From: JBAXLO01 sp037134755 | GTDB taxonomy: Bacteria > Bacteroidota > Bacteroidia > Bacteroidales > JACABE01 | Direction: 5' to 3' | NCBI GenBank assembly: GCA_037134755.1 | Contig: JBAXLO010000271.1 | Span: 1 to 5,497 of the forward strand | Length of the DNA stretch: 5,497 bases | In this document: positions 1-5,273 of the stretch, one piece after another | Position numbering within the stretch: position 1 is the stretch's first letter | Layout of the letters: the number at the start of each line of letters is the position of its first letter | Notes under the pieces: generated by a model | The model's input: only the letters and a program-made list of their open reading frames with translations | Told to the model about the DNA's origin: nothing | Database searches by the model: none | Position numbers and translations under genes: made by a program

Positions 1-654
1 TCGGGACTTAATTGGGATGAAAGCTATGGAAGTCCCTTTTCTAAAACTACTCAGGCTTATTATGGCAGTGATTTGAAGAAATTAATCATGAGTCTGAAAG
101 TAACCTCACAACCCGGCAAGGAGTTTAATTATCTTAGTGGTAACACCCAGCTATTAGCTTTTATATTAGCGAAAGCTACAGGAAAACATCTTGCAGATTA
201 TGCTTCCGAAAAGCTATGGCAACCCCTAGGATCCGAACATGATGCACTATGGTATCTGGATAAGAAAGATGGTATGGAGAAATCGTATTGTTGCTTTAGT
301 TCCAATGCCCGCGACTTTGCTCGTATAGGACAAATGGTGCTTGACAGTGGAAAGTATAATGGCAAACAAATAGTTTCGTACACATATTTATCTCAAGCTT
401 TGGCAAGAGATACTTTCTTGATTGATGAAAATAAACAAACGGTGGATTATTATGGATACCAATGGTGGATAGTAGATTACAAGGGAATGAAAATACCTTT
501 TGCACGTGGTATCTTAGGACAATATATTTTTGTAATACCTCAACTTAATACAGTGGTTGTACGCTTGGGACACAAAAGAGATACTGTTTATAAAAACAAT
601 ATGCCTTTGGATGTTTATACTTATCTGGAAGCTGCATTAGAGATTCTAAAATAA
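1..654 (+). CDS. Serine hydrolase, class C beta-lactamase / PBP-like family (5' end outside window)
   Basis: The reading frame is open from the first base, so this is the C-terminal 217 residues of a longer protein. The visible part starts with SGLNWDESYG, typical of the stretch after the catalytic SxxK serine, which must lie upstream. Y44-L-S-G-N48 is the likely counterpart of the YxN catalytic tyrosine motif. A-R-G-I-L-G-Q-Y at 168-175, followed by FVIP and VVVRLGH, matches the C-terminal strand that carries the KTG-equivalent glycine motif. Members of this family hydrolyse or transfer beta-lactam-like, peptide or ester substrates, and many are periplasmic enzymes of unknown substrate rather than antibiotic resistance factors. 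The signal peptide cannot be checked. An ATG at codon 30 and a TTG at codon 25 are internal, because clear family sequence precedes both. The gene ends just before a strong hairpin terminator and converges with the next gene. The family call is firm; the substrate is unknown. Confidence 0.88.
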   Translation, partial: SGLNWDESYGSPFSKTTQAYYGSDLKKLIMSLKVTSQPGKEFNYLSGNTQLLAFILAKATGKHLADYASEKLWQPLGSEHDALWYLDKKDGMEKSYCCFSSNARDFARIGQMVLDSGKYNGKQIVSYTYLSQALARDTFLIDENKQTVDYYGYQWWIVDYKGMKIPFARGILGQYIFVIPQLNTVVVRLGHKRDTVYKNNMPLDVYTYLEAALEILK

Positions 655-658
655 AACA

Positions 659-696
659 AATCCTATAAAGTTGATTGTTGTCAGCTTTATAGGATT
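659..696. terminator. Bidirectional intrinsic terminator between convergent genes
   Basis: A perfect 12-bp inverted repeat (AATCCTATAAAG at 659-670, CTTTATAGGATT at 685-696) extends inward by four more pairs (671-674 with 681-684, one of them G-U). That leaves a 6-base loop, TTGTTG. On the + strand it is followed by GCATTTTAATT. On the - strand it is followed by TTTGTTTTATTTTAG, so both directions have a T-rich tail. It lies 4 bases past the serine hydrolase stop and about 20 bases past the stop of the minus-strand repeat protein, so it probably ends both transcripts. Confidence 0.85.
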
Positions 697-717
697 GCAT
701 TTTAATTGTATTAATAC

Positions 718-1137
718 TTATTTTTTCTCTGTAAAGAAGAAAAAGAAGAAAGCAGCTGCCCACTTTTTATCTACATTCTGCACATAACCTACAGTTTGAT
801 AGTTCTCGTTTTGAACTCTTCCATCTTTGCCTACATAACCTACAGTCCTGTAGTTTCCATCCTGAACTCTTCCATCTTCATTTACATAACCCGCAGTCTG
901 ATAGTTGCCGTTTTGGATTCTTCCGTCCTTATTTATATAACCTATTGTCTTATAATTACCATCCTGAACACGTCCATCGGTATTTAAATAGCCGATAGTT
1001 TGATAATTCCCATTCTGAACTCTTCCATCAGTAGCAATATAACCTACTGTCTGGTAATTTCCATTCTGTACCCTTTCCTGAGCATTCCCATTATAAAAGG
1101 AAAGGAAAAACAAAGCAAGAAAAATGATCTTTTTCAT
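718..1137 (-). CDS. Secreted 17-residue-repeat protein, 5-fold beta-flower type
   Basis: This protein has 139 residues. Residues 1-20 are a signal peptide (MKK, hydrophobic core, probable cleavage after NAQ). From residue 22 there are five complete 17-residue repeats with consensus R-[VI]-Q-[ND]-G-N-Y-[QKR]-T-[VIA]-G-Y-[IVL]-x-x-D-G. A sixth, incomplete repeat ends near residue 119. The tail is KKWAAA, six phenylalanines (130-135) and TEKK. As I recall, small Bacteroidetes proteins with this repeat and a KWAAAFFFFFF-like end are named '5-fold beta-flower protein', from a structural-genomics fold in which the repeats close into a radial ring. The function is unknown and the location is probably periplasmic or outer surface. 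The Phe run uses mixed TTC and TTT codons, so it is maintained at protein level and is not a slippage tract. The ATG at 1137 is the only start that gives a signal peptide. I saw no convincing -7 box upstream. Confidence 0.85.
   Translation of the reverse strand: MKKIIFLALFFLSFYNGNAQERVQNGNYQTVGYIATDGRVQNGNYQTIGYLNTDGRVQDGNYKTIGYINKDGRIQNGNYQTAGYVNEDGRVQDGNYRTVGYVGKDGRVQNENYQTVGYVQNVDKKWAAAFFFFFFTEKK
781..1074 (-). repeat. 51-bp coding tandem repeats (five full plus one partial)
   Basis: These are the coding units of the beta-flower protein: five 51-bp units from 1074 down to 820 and a partial sixth down to about 781. The units differ at many third positions and at variable residues (N/D, Q/K/R, V/I/A), so the array is old and held by protein selection rather than freshly amplified. 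Copy number could still change by recombination between units. Confidence 0.85.
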
Positions 1138-1206
1138 GATAACGTTTTTATTTAAATTATAAAATTAAAAACAATACTCGAAATCTTTAAACAAACCACC
1201 TCAAAA

Positions 1207-1242
1207 CTCAAGGCACTCAAGGCACTTTAAGTACTTAAGGCA
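1207..1242. repeat. Four 9-bp tandem units between frr and the repeat-protein gene
   Basis: The units are CTCAAGGCA, CTCAAGGCA, CTTTAAGTA and CTTAAGGCA: two identical, a third diverged, a fourth differing from the first by one base. The centre holds the palindrome TTAAGTACTTAA. The array starts 6 bases past the frr stop codon on the - strand and lies in the leader region of the repeat-protein gene. It has no T-tract that would make it a classical terminator, and its role is unknown. Confidence 0.55.
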
Positions 1243-1248
1243 CTTCTT

Positions 1249-1812
1249 CTAAACGGTCATTATGTCTTTTTCTTTTACTACAAGAATCTTTTCTACTTTA
1301 TCACTTGATGAATTAGTAAAATCTTGTATTTCTTTTTCCAGAACTTTAGTTTCGTCTTCCGGAAGACCATCTTTTTCTAATTTTTTAGCTGCTTCCATAG
1401 CTATTCTTCTAATGTTTCTGATAGAAACCTTAGCAGTTTCGGCTTCAGCTTTAGCTCTTTTCACCATTTCTTTACGTCTATCTTCAGATAGTGGTGGAAT
1501 ATTTATCCTTAGTATCTCCCCGTTGTTCTGAGGATTGAGACCTAAGTTAGAATTCATAATAGCTTTTTCTATTATCTGAAGCATTTTCTTATCATAAGGC
1601 TGAACAACTATCTGACGTGGGTCAGGTGTGTTGATATTAGCAAGCTGATCTATTGGCGTCATAGTGCCATAGTAATCTATTCTGACTCCATCTAGCATTG
1701 TTGGGTCAGCTTTGCCTGCTCTTATCTTATGAAGTTCTTTTTCGAGATGAATAACAGCATGTTCCATGCCTTCTTTTGCTTCATCTAAACAAATTTTAGA
1801 TTTTTCGTTCAT
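1249..1812 (-). CDS. frr: Ribosome recycling factor
   Basis: This protein of 187 residues matches the usual length of about 185. RRF acts with EF-G in the cytoplasm to split the post-termination ribosome so that subunits and mRNA can be reused. Family landmarks run along the full length: helical N-terminus with HKIRAGKADPTMLDG (28-42), domain II with YYGTMTPIDQLANI (47-60) and DPRQIVVQPYD (64-74), then IPPLSEDRRKEMVKRAK (105-121) and the basic RNIRR (132-136) of the long helical domain. The C-terminus is intact and ends in a TAG stop. The ATG at 1812 gives the expected N-terminus. No Shine-Dalgarno is visible, as is usual in Bacteroidetes. It lies 47 bp downstream of pyrH, a widely conserved order that implies co-transcription. 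A TATTTTTG box at 1839-1846 might add an internal promoter but lacks a -33 partner. Confidence 0.97.
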   Translation of the reverse strand: MNEKSKICLDEAKEGMEHAVIHLEKELHKIRAGKADPTMLDGVRIDYYGTMTPIDQLANINTPDPRQIVVQPYDKKMLQIIEKAIMNSNLGLNPQNNGEILRINIPPLSEDRRKEMVKRAKAEAETAKVSIRNIRRIAMEAAKKLEKDGLPEDETKVLEKEIQDFTNSSSDKVEKILVVKEKDIMTV

Positions 1813-1859
1813 AATTTATTACTATTAAAAGTTGAATGCAAAAATAATATAAATTTACG

Positions 1860-2570
1860 TTAGTTGTTAATTAAAGTTCCAATTTTTTCTCCTGAGATAA
1901 TCTTTTTAAGATTCCCTTCTTTATTCATATCAAATACTATTATCGGAAGTTTGTTTTCTTTACAGAGTGTAAAGGCTGTCATATCCATTACATTCAGGTT
2001 CTTTTCGTACACTTCGTCGAAAGTAATATCTTCAAACTTTACTGCTTTAGGATCTTTTTCGGGATCGGCAGTATAAACGCCATCAACACGAGTACCTTTA
2101 AGCAGTACATCAGCTTCTATTTCCACACCTCTTAGTGCAGATGCTGAATCGGTGGTAAAGAATGGGTTACCTGTGCCGGCACTTATTATTACTACCTTAC
2201 CTTTTTCTAAACATTCGATAGCTTTTGCGCGACTCATCGGTTTGCATATCATATCAATTGGGATACCCGATAGCAAAGTAGTCTTTAAGCCGTTACTTAT
2301 TAACGACTGTTGCAAAGCCATACTATTAATAACTGTTGCAAGCATGCCCATATAGTCACCTTGCACCCTGTCCATCCCTTTTGCGGCGCCTTGTAGCCCA
2401 CGAAAGATATTACCTCCTCCAATAACAATAGCTACCTGTACACCTTGTTCCACTATTGTTTTAATTTCATTAGCATACTTAGTTAACATCTTAGGATCAA
2501 TCCCATATTGTTGATCACCCATTAACGATTCGCCACTTAATTTTAATAAAACCCTCTTGTATTTAATCAT
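1860..2570 (-). CDS. pyrH: UMP kinase (uridylate kinase)
   Basis: This amino-acid-kinase-fold enzyme transfers phosphate from ATP to UMP, making UDP for RNA, DNA and sugar-nucleotide synthesis. In Bacteria it is a regulated cytosolic hexamer. Motifs in the 236-residue product are KLSGES (10-15), GGGNIFRG (51-58), GDYMGM (71-76, UMP-binding region), AGTGNPFFTTD (131-141) and GTRVDGVYTADPEKDP (159-174, ATP site). All are intact. I chose the ATG at 2570. It gives the usual length and the usual start (MxKYKRxLLKLSGES). An in-frame TTG 10 codons upstream overlaps a -7 promoter box, so it would lie upstream of the transcript start. The gene is followed by frr after 47 bp. Upstream, 132 bp separate it from the methyltransferase stop. 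Confidence 0.97.
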   Translation of the reverse strand: MIKYKRVLLKLSGESLMGDQQYGIDPKMLTKYANEIKTIVEQGVQVAIVIGGGNIFRGLQGAAKGMDRVQGDYMGMLATVINSMALQQSLISNGLKTTLLSGIPIDMICKPMSRAKAIECLEKGKVVIISAGTGNPFFTTDSASALRGVEIEADVLLKGTRVDGVYTADPEKDPKAVKFEDITFDEVYEKNLNVMDMTAFTLCKENKLPIIVFDMNKEGNLKKIISGEKIGTLINN

Positions 2571-2597
2571 ATTTATTGTGTTTTCAGAAATCTTCGA

Positions 2598-2605
2598 CAA
2601 ATTTA
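2598..2605 (-). promoter_or_regulatory. Probable pyrH promoter, -7 box
   Basis: The minus strand reads TAAATTTG, a full match to the Bacteroidetes -7 consensus TAnnTTTG, 27 bp upstream of the pyrH ATG. The -33 region has only a poor match (TGG about 20 bp upstream). If used, transcription of pyrH-frr would start near 2590, independent of the methyltransferase gene. Confidence 0.5.
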
Positions 2606-2665
2606 CAGATTAATTATTAATAAAAGCCATTTGTTTTCTATTTATATTAAAAAAAATTCTGTATT

Positions 2666-2699
2666 CAATTATTAATTTTTAATTGTTAATTATTAATTG
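2666..2699. terminator. AT-only imperfect hairpin after the methyltransferase gene
   Basis: CAATTATTAATT at the left and AATTATTAATTG at the right pair in 11 of 12 positions around a loop of about 10 bases. The same 11-mer AATTATTAATT also occurs as a direct repeat (2667-2677 and 2688-2698). On the minus strand the hairpin begins 3 bases past the methyltransferase stop and is followed by a T8 run (2651-2658 region), so it may end that transcript. Pairing is all A-T and therefore weak, and it could be compositional chance. Confidence 0.35.
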
Positions 2700-2702
2700 A
2701 TT

Positions 2703-3875
2703 TCAAAGTTTCAGTAATGTTTCCAAATAATGTTTATCAATACCATAAATATCTTTAATCTTTTGCACATTGCTTAGTATTTGTTCTTTATCTTTTTTAG
2801 TAACTGTTGTTTTCCTTCCAACTATCAATAAATTTTTTGGAGTATGTTCAGTTGAAACGAATTCAAACACCTTAGTCTTGTAGCCAAAAGCTTCCATCAG
2901 CATAGCTCTTAGACTATCTGTTATAATTTCGGCCTGACGTTCTTTTAAGATACCATATTTCACCACATTACTAAGTTCATTGCTTACATTAAATTCTTTT
3001 CTTATTTGTTTGTGGCAACAAGGTGCTACAACTATCAATTGTGCATTGGCACTTATGCCTCTGTATATTGCATCATCGGTGGCAGTATCGCAGGCATGCA
3101 AAGCAATAAGTATATCTATATGGCTGAGCTCTGTTTTTTCGATACTCCCTTTTACAAACGTAAGTTTATTGTATTCAGCTTTCTTAGCTATCTCGTTACA
3201 AGCATCCACAAGTTCTTCTCTAAACTCAACACCTGTCATTGCAACGTTTTTCTTTTGGGTATTAGTTAGATAATCATACAAAGCAAAGGTAAGGTAGCCC
3301 TTGCCCGAACCCATATCCACTATATGATAGTTGTCTTTAAGCGAAATCTCAGTCAGTTCGGGTTCTAAAAGCTCAATATATCTGTTGATCTGCTTATATT
3401 TGTCTGACATTTCCCTGCGAACTTCCCAATTAGCATTGGTAATCTTTAGCTCTCTAAGATAAATATTCCCTATAGGACTTATCAAGCGTTCTTTAATCCT
3501 GTCGTGATTGAATGTAGAAAGCGCTTGCAGTGTAGGTTCATGCGTTTTTAACTGCACTTTACCATTAGGACTTATTATAAGATTTATATTTTGTGTATTA
3601 GCATAGATATCTGCATTATAGAAATCATCTTCCATTGCTTTTTTCAATATATTTATGCCTTCTTCAAACTCATAGTTCTTGGTAATATCTTTAGTTTGGT
3701 GACGATATACAAAATTAAGCCTGTTGCCTGCTTTTAACTTTACAATAGTAACAATAATGCTTTTAAGATCTATAGATTTCTGCCTTCTATTGTTGACTAT
3801 CATTTTAATCAACTCATTGTTATCTATACAATTCTTAAGTTTCTCGAAGAAAGTTTCCTGATTGTTATTAATCAT
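2703..3875 (-). CDS. Class I SAM-dependent methyltransferase, Methyltransf_32-like
   Basis: This protein has 390 residues. The C-terminal half is a Rossmann methyltransferase: motif I IVDMGSGKGYLTF (185-197) binds SAM, and an acidic strand end follows at GVEFREELV (215-223). Next come IALHACDTATDDAI (257-270) and VVAPCCHKQ (282-290), which occupies the catalytic-loop position. LHxC followed by a CC[HY] motif is characteristic of the Methyltransf_32 group, which includes eukaryotic METTL25-like proteins. The N-terminal 150 residues lack a motif I recognise and may bind substrate. The substrate is unknown; RNA is plausible but unproven, and the neighbouring pyrH-frr does not settle it. The ATG at 3875 follows a short leader with a strong TACCTTTG box. 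The stop is TGA. The enzymatic class is firm and the reaction target is not. Confidence 0.88.
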   Translation of the reverse strand: MINNNQETFFEKLKNCIDNNELIKMIVNNRRQKSIDLKSIIVTIVKLKAGNRLNFVYRHQTKDITKNYEFEEGINILKKAMEDDFYNADIYANTQNINLIISPNGKVQLKTHEPTLQALSTFNHDRIKERLISPIGNIYLRELKITNANWEVRREMSDKYKQINRYIELLEPELTEISLKDNYHIVDMGSGKGYLTFALYDYLTNTQKKNVAMTGVEFREELVDACNEIAKKAEYNKLTFVKGSIEKTELSHIDILIALHACDTATDDAIYRGISANAQLIVVAPCCHKQIRKEFNVSNELSNVVKYGILKERQAEIITDSLRAMLMEAFGYKTKVFEFVSTEHTPKNLLIVGRKTTVTKKDKEQILSNVQKIKDIYGIDKHYLETLLKL

Positions 3876-3929
3876 TATTATTATGCTTGTTATTTTTGTG
3901 CAAAGGTACGGTGTTTTTAATTAAATTAT
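3871..3929 (-). repeat. 59-bp 'P' repeat, copy 1, overlapping the methyltransferase start
   Basis: This matches 4711-4769 at 53 of 59 positions in the same orientation, 840 bp apart. It contains the TACCTTTG box and the (ATA)n run that leads into the methyltransferase ATG. Identity falls away on both sides, just inside the coding region and just upstream of 3930. Confidence 0.9.
3901..3908 (-). promoter_or_regulatory. Methyltransferase promoter, -7 box TACCTTTG
   Basis: The minus strand reads TACCTTTGCA, an excellent fit to TAnnTTTG, 25 bp upstream of the ATG. The predicted leader is about 20 bases (AACAAGCATAATAATA). No clear TTG is seen at -33, where the sequence is AT-only. Confidence 0.65.
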
Positions 3930-4007
3930 AAAAGTAAATATAAATGTGTATTATATGAATATCTTTTTTTAAGATTAAGTTACATAATATTAACTAGTAA
4001 ATTCTTA

Positions 4008-4529
4008 TTAAATTCTATAAAGTACCTCTTTAAAGTATCTATTTAAAAATCCTTTCCCACTAAATTCTTTTAAAACTAAGGGCGCAGCATTTATAACTGC
4101 CTTGTCATATATATTCTTATCATCAGATAACGTACCTCCCAAATAAACCATTTTATAGATTAAATTTTTAGGTTCAATCATAGTAGCTTTTAAAAGCATT
4201 ACTACTCCTTCATCTCCTAAGTCTTCATAATCACCATATTCGTATGGAAAAATTGTAATAGTATAGCCAGCAATGAAATTAAAGTCAGCTAAATTAGAAA
4301 AATGTTGTTTACCATCATTAAATTTATCTTCTAATTCCTTCCTTAAGTTAATCTTTTCTTGAAATTCATTTGAAGCTTCTTCAATACAAGACCATAAAAA
4401 GAAGTAGAAGTGTTTCCAAATATCATAATTTAGATTTGTTTTATTATAGATGTTTTGATAAGAAGTATAAACTTTCTCAAATTCATTTCTGTCTTCTAAT
4501 TCAAATATATCATTTAATAACAGTTCCAT
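4008..4529 (-). CDS. Small cytosolic protein of unknown function; possible orphan immunity-like protein
   Basis: This protein has 173 residues, is acidic at the N-terminus, and has no signal peptide or membrane segment, so it is probably cytosolic and mostly helical. Visible landmarks are WKHFYFFLW (38-46), DFNFIAGYTITIFPYEYGD (82-100), EPKNLIYKMVYLGG (119-132) and a C-terminal GKGFLNRYFKEVLYR. The last pattern (GxGFxxxYFxxVL) resembles the end of small Bacteroidetes proteins found with polymorphic toxin loci as immunity proteins, but I recognise this only by general likeness and no toxin gene is in the window. The ATG at 4529 lies about 30 bp below a good TTTG-N17-TAAGTTTG promoter, which supports this start. 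The gene stands alone, bounded by the repeated promoter sequences A (upstream) and P (downstream). It is strongly AT-rich, like its flanks. Confidence 0.75.
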   Translation of the reverse strand: MELLLNDIFELEDRNEFEKVYTSYQNIYNKTNLNYDIWKHFYFFLWSCIEEASNEFQEKINLRKELEDKFNDGKQHFSNLADFNFIAGYTITIFPYEYGDYEDLGDEGVVMLLKATMIEPKNLIYKMVYLGGTLSDDKNIYDKAVINAAPLVLKEFSGKGFLNRYFKEVLYRI

Positions 4530-4559
4530 TTTATTTCTGTATTTTAATAAATTTTTTTT

Positions 4560-4589
4560 ACAAACTTAATCATTTTTAAGCAATTCAAA
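4560..4589 (-). promoter_or_regulatory. Promoter 'A', copy B: TTTG-N17-TAAGTTTG
   Basis: On the minus strand the -33 TTTG (4586-4589) and the -7 TAAGTTTG (4561-4568) are 17 bp apart, giving a leader of about 25 bases to the ATG at 4529. The whole 30-bp stretch, spacer included, matches 5274-5303 upstream of the lipoprotein gene at 27 of 30 positions. It is the most likely main promoter of the 173-residue protein. Confidence 0.7.
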
Positions 4590-4629
4590 TGCTATTTAAT
4601 CTAATAATTAATCTTCTTTTTTTATTTAT

Positions 4630-4696
4630 CCAGTAAGCGGTTTGGAACCGCTAACCGGAAAGTCTGCCGCTTAGCGGTTTTAATCCGCTTAGCGGC
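4630..4696. repeat. GC-rich tandem hairpin element (CCGCT/AGCGG palindromes)
   Basis: Hairpin 1 pairs 4630-4642 with 4646-4658 (loop TGG). Its core AGCGGTT/AACCGCT is perfect, the central A-A position is mismatched, and 4632/4656 can pair only as U-G in minus-strand RNA. Hairpin 2 pairs 4666-4677 with 4685-4696 around TTTTAAT, 11 of 12 paired with a central T-T mismatch. Each arm of hairpin 2 is itself the palindrome CCGCTTAGCGG. A 7-base spacer separates the hairpins. The element is far richer in G+C than its surroundings. Neither side has a proper T-run, so it does not read as an intrinsic terminator. It resembles a REP/BIME-type mobile palindrome or a structured leader. Confidence 0.8.
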
Positions 4697-4708
4697 TATA
4701 ATCTTTTG

Positions 4709-4723
4709 TTATTATTATTATTA
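4709..4723. repeat. (TTA)5 microsatellite
   Basis: Five TTA units lie inside the left end of P copy 2. The matching place in P copy 1 has three units (3875-3883), abutting the methyltransferase start codon. This is a short slippage-prone tract in a leader region. Confidence 0.7.
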
Positions 4724-4769
4724 TGCTTGTTATATTTATGCAAAGGTACATTGTTTTTAATTAAATAAT
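4711..4769 (-). repeat. 59-bp 'P' repeat, copy 2
   Basis: Aligned to 3871-3929 with six substitutions and no gaps. It keeps the full TACCTTTGCA box and the AACAAGCATAATAATA leader, but where copy 1 has the ATG start it reads ATA, so no coding sequence follows. What follows on the minus strand is the tandem hairpin element and, about 200 bp on, the 173-residue gene. Confidence 0.9.
4741..4748 (-). promoter_or_regulatory. Distal promoter, -7 box TACCTTTG, reading into the hairpins
   Basis: This is the same TACCTTTGCA box as at 3901-3908. If active, it would start a transcript near 4734 that runs through the tandem hairpins and then promoter A copy B, giving the 173-residue gene a leader of roughly 200 bases or making a short structured RNA. 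It may equally be an inactive relic. No -33 TTG is seen. Confidence 0.5.
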
Positions 4770-4821
4770 GAGATATTATGTTTAAATCATTTCATCAATC
4801 TTTATTTTGATTAGATTGTCT

Positions 4822-5235
4822 TTAATGATACTTAACCAATCTTTTCTTACCTAAACAATCTGTCCAATAAGGGCCCAAACCCGGCTGTATATGATAAAAC
4901 AAAGTGTCGTGTGATAGCCTTAATGATGGTGGATGGTAATTAGATGTACTCCAAAATGTACCGTTTGAGTATTTAAAAGTGTATTTAACATTTGATGGAT
5001 AATTGGAAAAAGTTAAATCAACCATCGAATCGCTTGTGGCTATCAAAAGTATCATGGTAGCATAAGTAGTATCGTAATGCCATGTGCTACTCCACGAAGT
5101 TACAACACTAATACCATCATAACTACCTGCAACATACGCTCTATAATCGGGAAAACTTGTTTTTTCTTTATTACAATTAGTAAATAGTATGATGAAAAGA
5201 ATGCTTATTGCTAAAAAGAGCGTTATTTTTTTCAT
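4822..5235 (-). CDS. Small lipoprotein of unknown function
   Basis: This protein has 137 residues. The N-terminus MKK plus a hydrophobic stretch ends in the lipobox L-F-T-N-C with C21 as the lipidated cysteine. It is followed by NKEK, with no acidic patch that would strongly predict surface export. The mature part is rich in aromatic, Ser and Thr residues, with alternating hydrophobic strands (YVAGSYDG at 34-41, ILLIA at 62-66, VDLTFSN at 72-78, VKYTFKYSNG at 83-92). This suggests a small beta-barrel or sandwich, possibly lipocalin-like; I recognise no family. A second cysteine is at 127. I chose the ATG at 5235. The in-frame TTG 14 codons upstream lies inside the -7 box TAAGTTTG and would put a polar extension before the signal peptide. 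The gene is monocistronic, with promoter A above and repeat P 52 bp below. Confidence 0.8.
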   Translation of the reverse strand: MKKITLFLAISILFIILFTNCNKEKTSFPDYRAYVAGSYDGISVVTSWSSTWHYDTTYATMILLIATSDSMVDLTFSNYPSNVKYTFKYSNGTFWSTSNYHPPSLRLSHDTLFYHIQPGLGPYWTDCLGKKRLVKYH

Positions 5236-5273
5236 GGTATTAATAGGTTTAATTAAGAAACTTGAATTATCGC

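Noticed and set aside
796..987. + strand open frame opposite the repeat-protein gene
   Set aside because: It is a low-complexity shadow of the 51-bp coding repeats, with no initiation or family signal. The minus-strand frame has a signal peptide and a known repeat.
1225..1240. CTTTAAGTACTTAAGG as the frr terminator hairpin
   Set aside because: The stem is very short with a tiny loop, contains a mismatch, and no T-tract follows on the minus strand.
1262..1531. + strand open frame opposite frr
   Set aside because: It lies wholly inside the antisense of an unmistakable ribosome recycling factor. The same reasoning excludes antisense frames over pyrH, the methyltransferase and the serine hydrolase.
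1839..1846. TATTTTTG as an independent frr promoter
   Set aside because: The -7 consensus is met, but no TTG lies 17-23 bp upstream and such a string is common in AT-rich DNA. Co-transcription with pyrH explains frr expression.
4630..4696. CCGCTTAGCGG units considered as a CRISPR array or an intrinsic terminator
   Set aside because: There are only two units with a 7-base spacer and no regular spacer series, and neither strand has a T-run directly after a stem. The tandem palindrome description fits better.
4770..4821. CAATC/GATTG inverted repeat as the lipoprotein terminator
   Set aside because: There are only 5 pairs with a long loop and no T-run, too weak to call.
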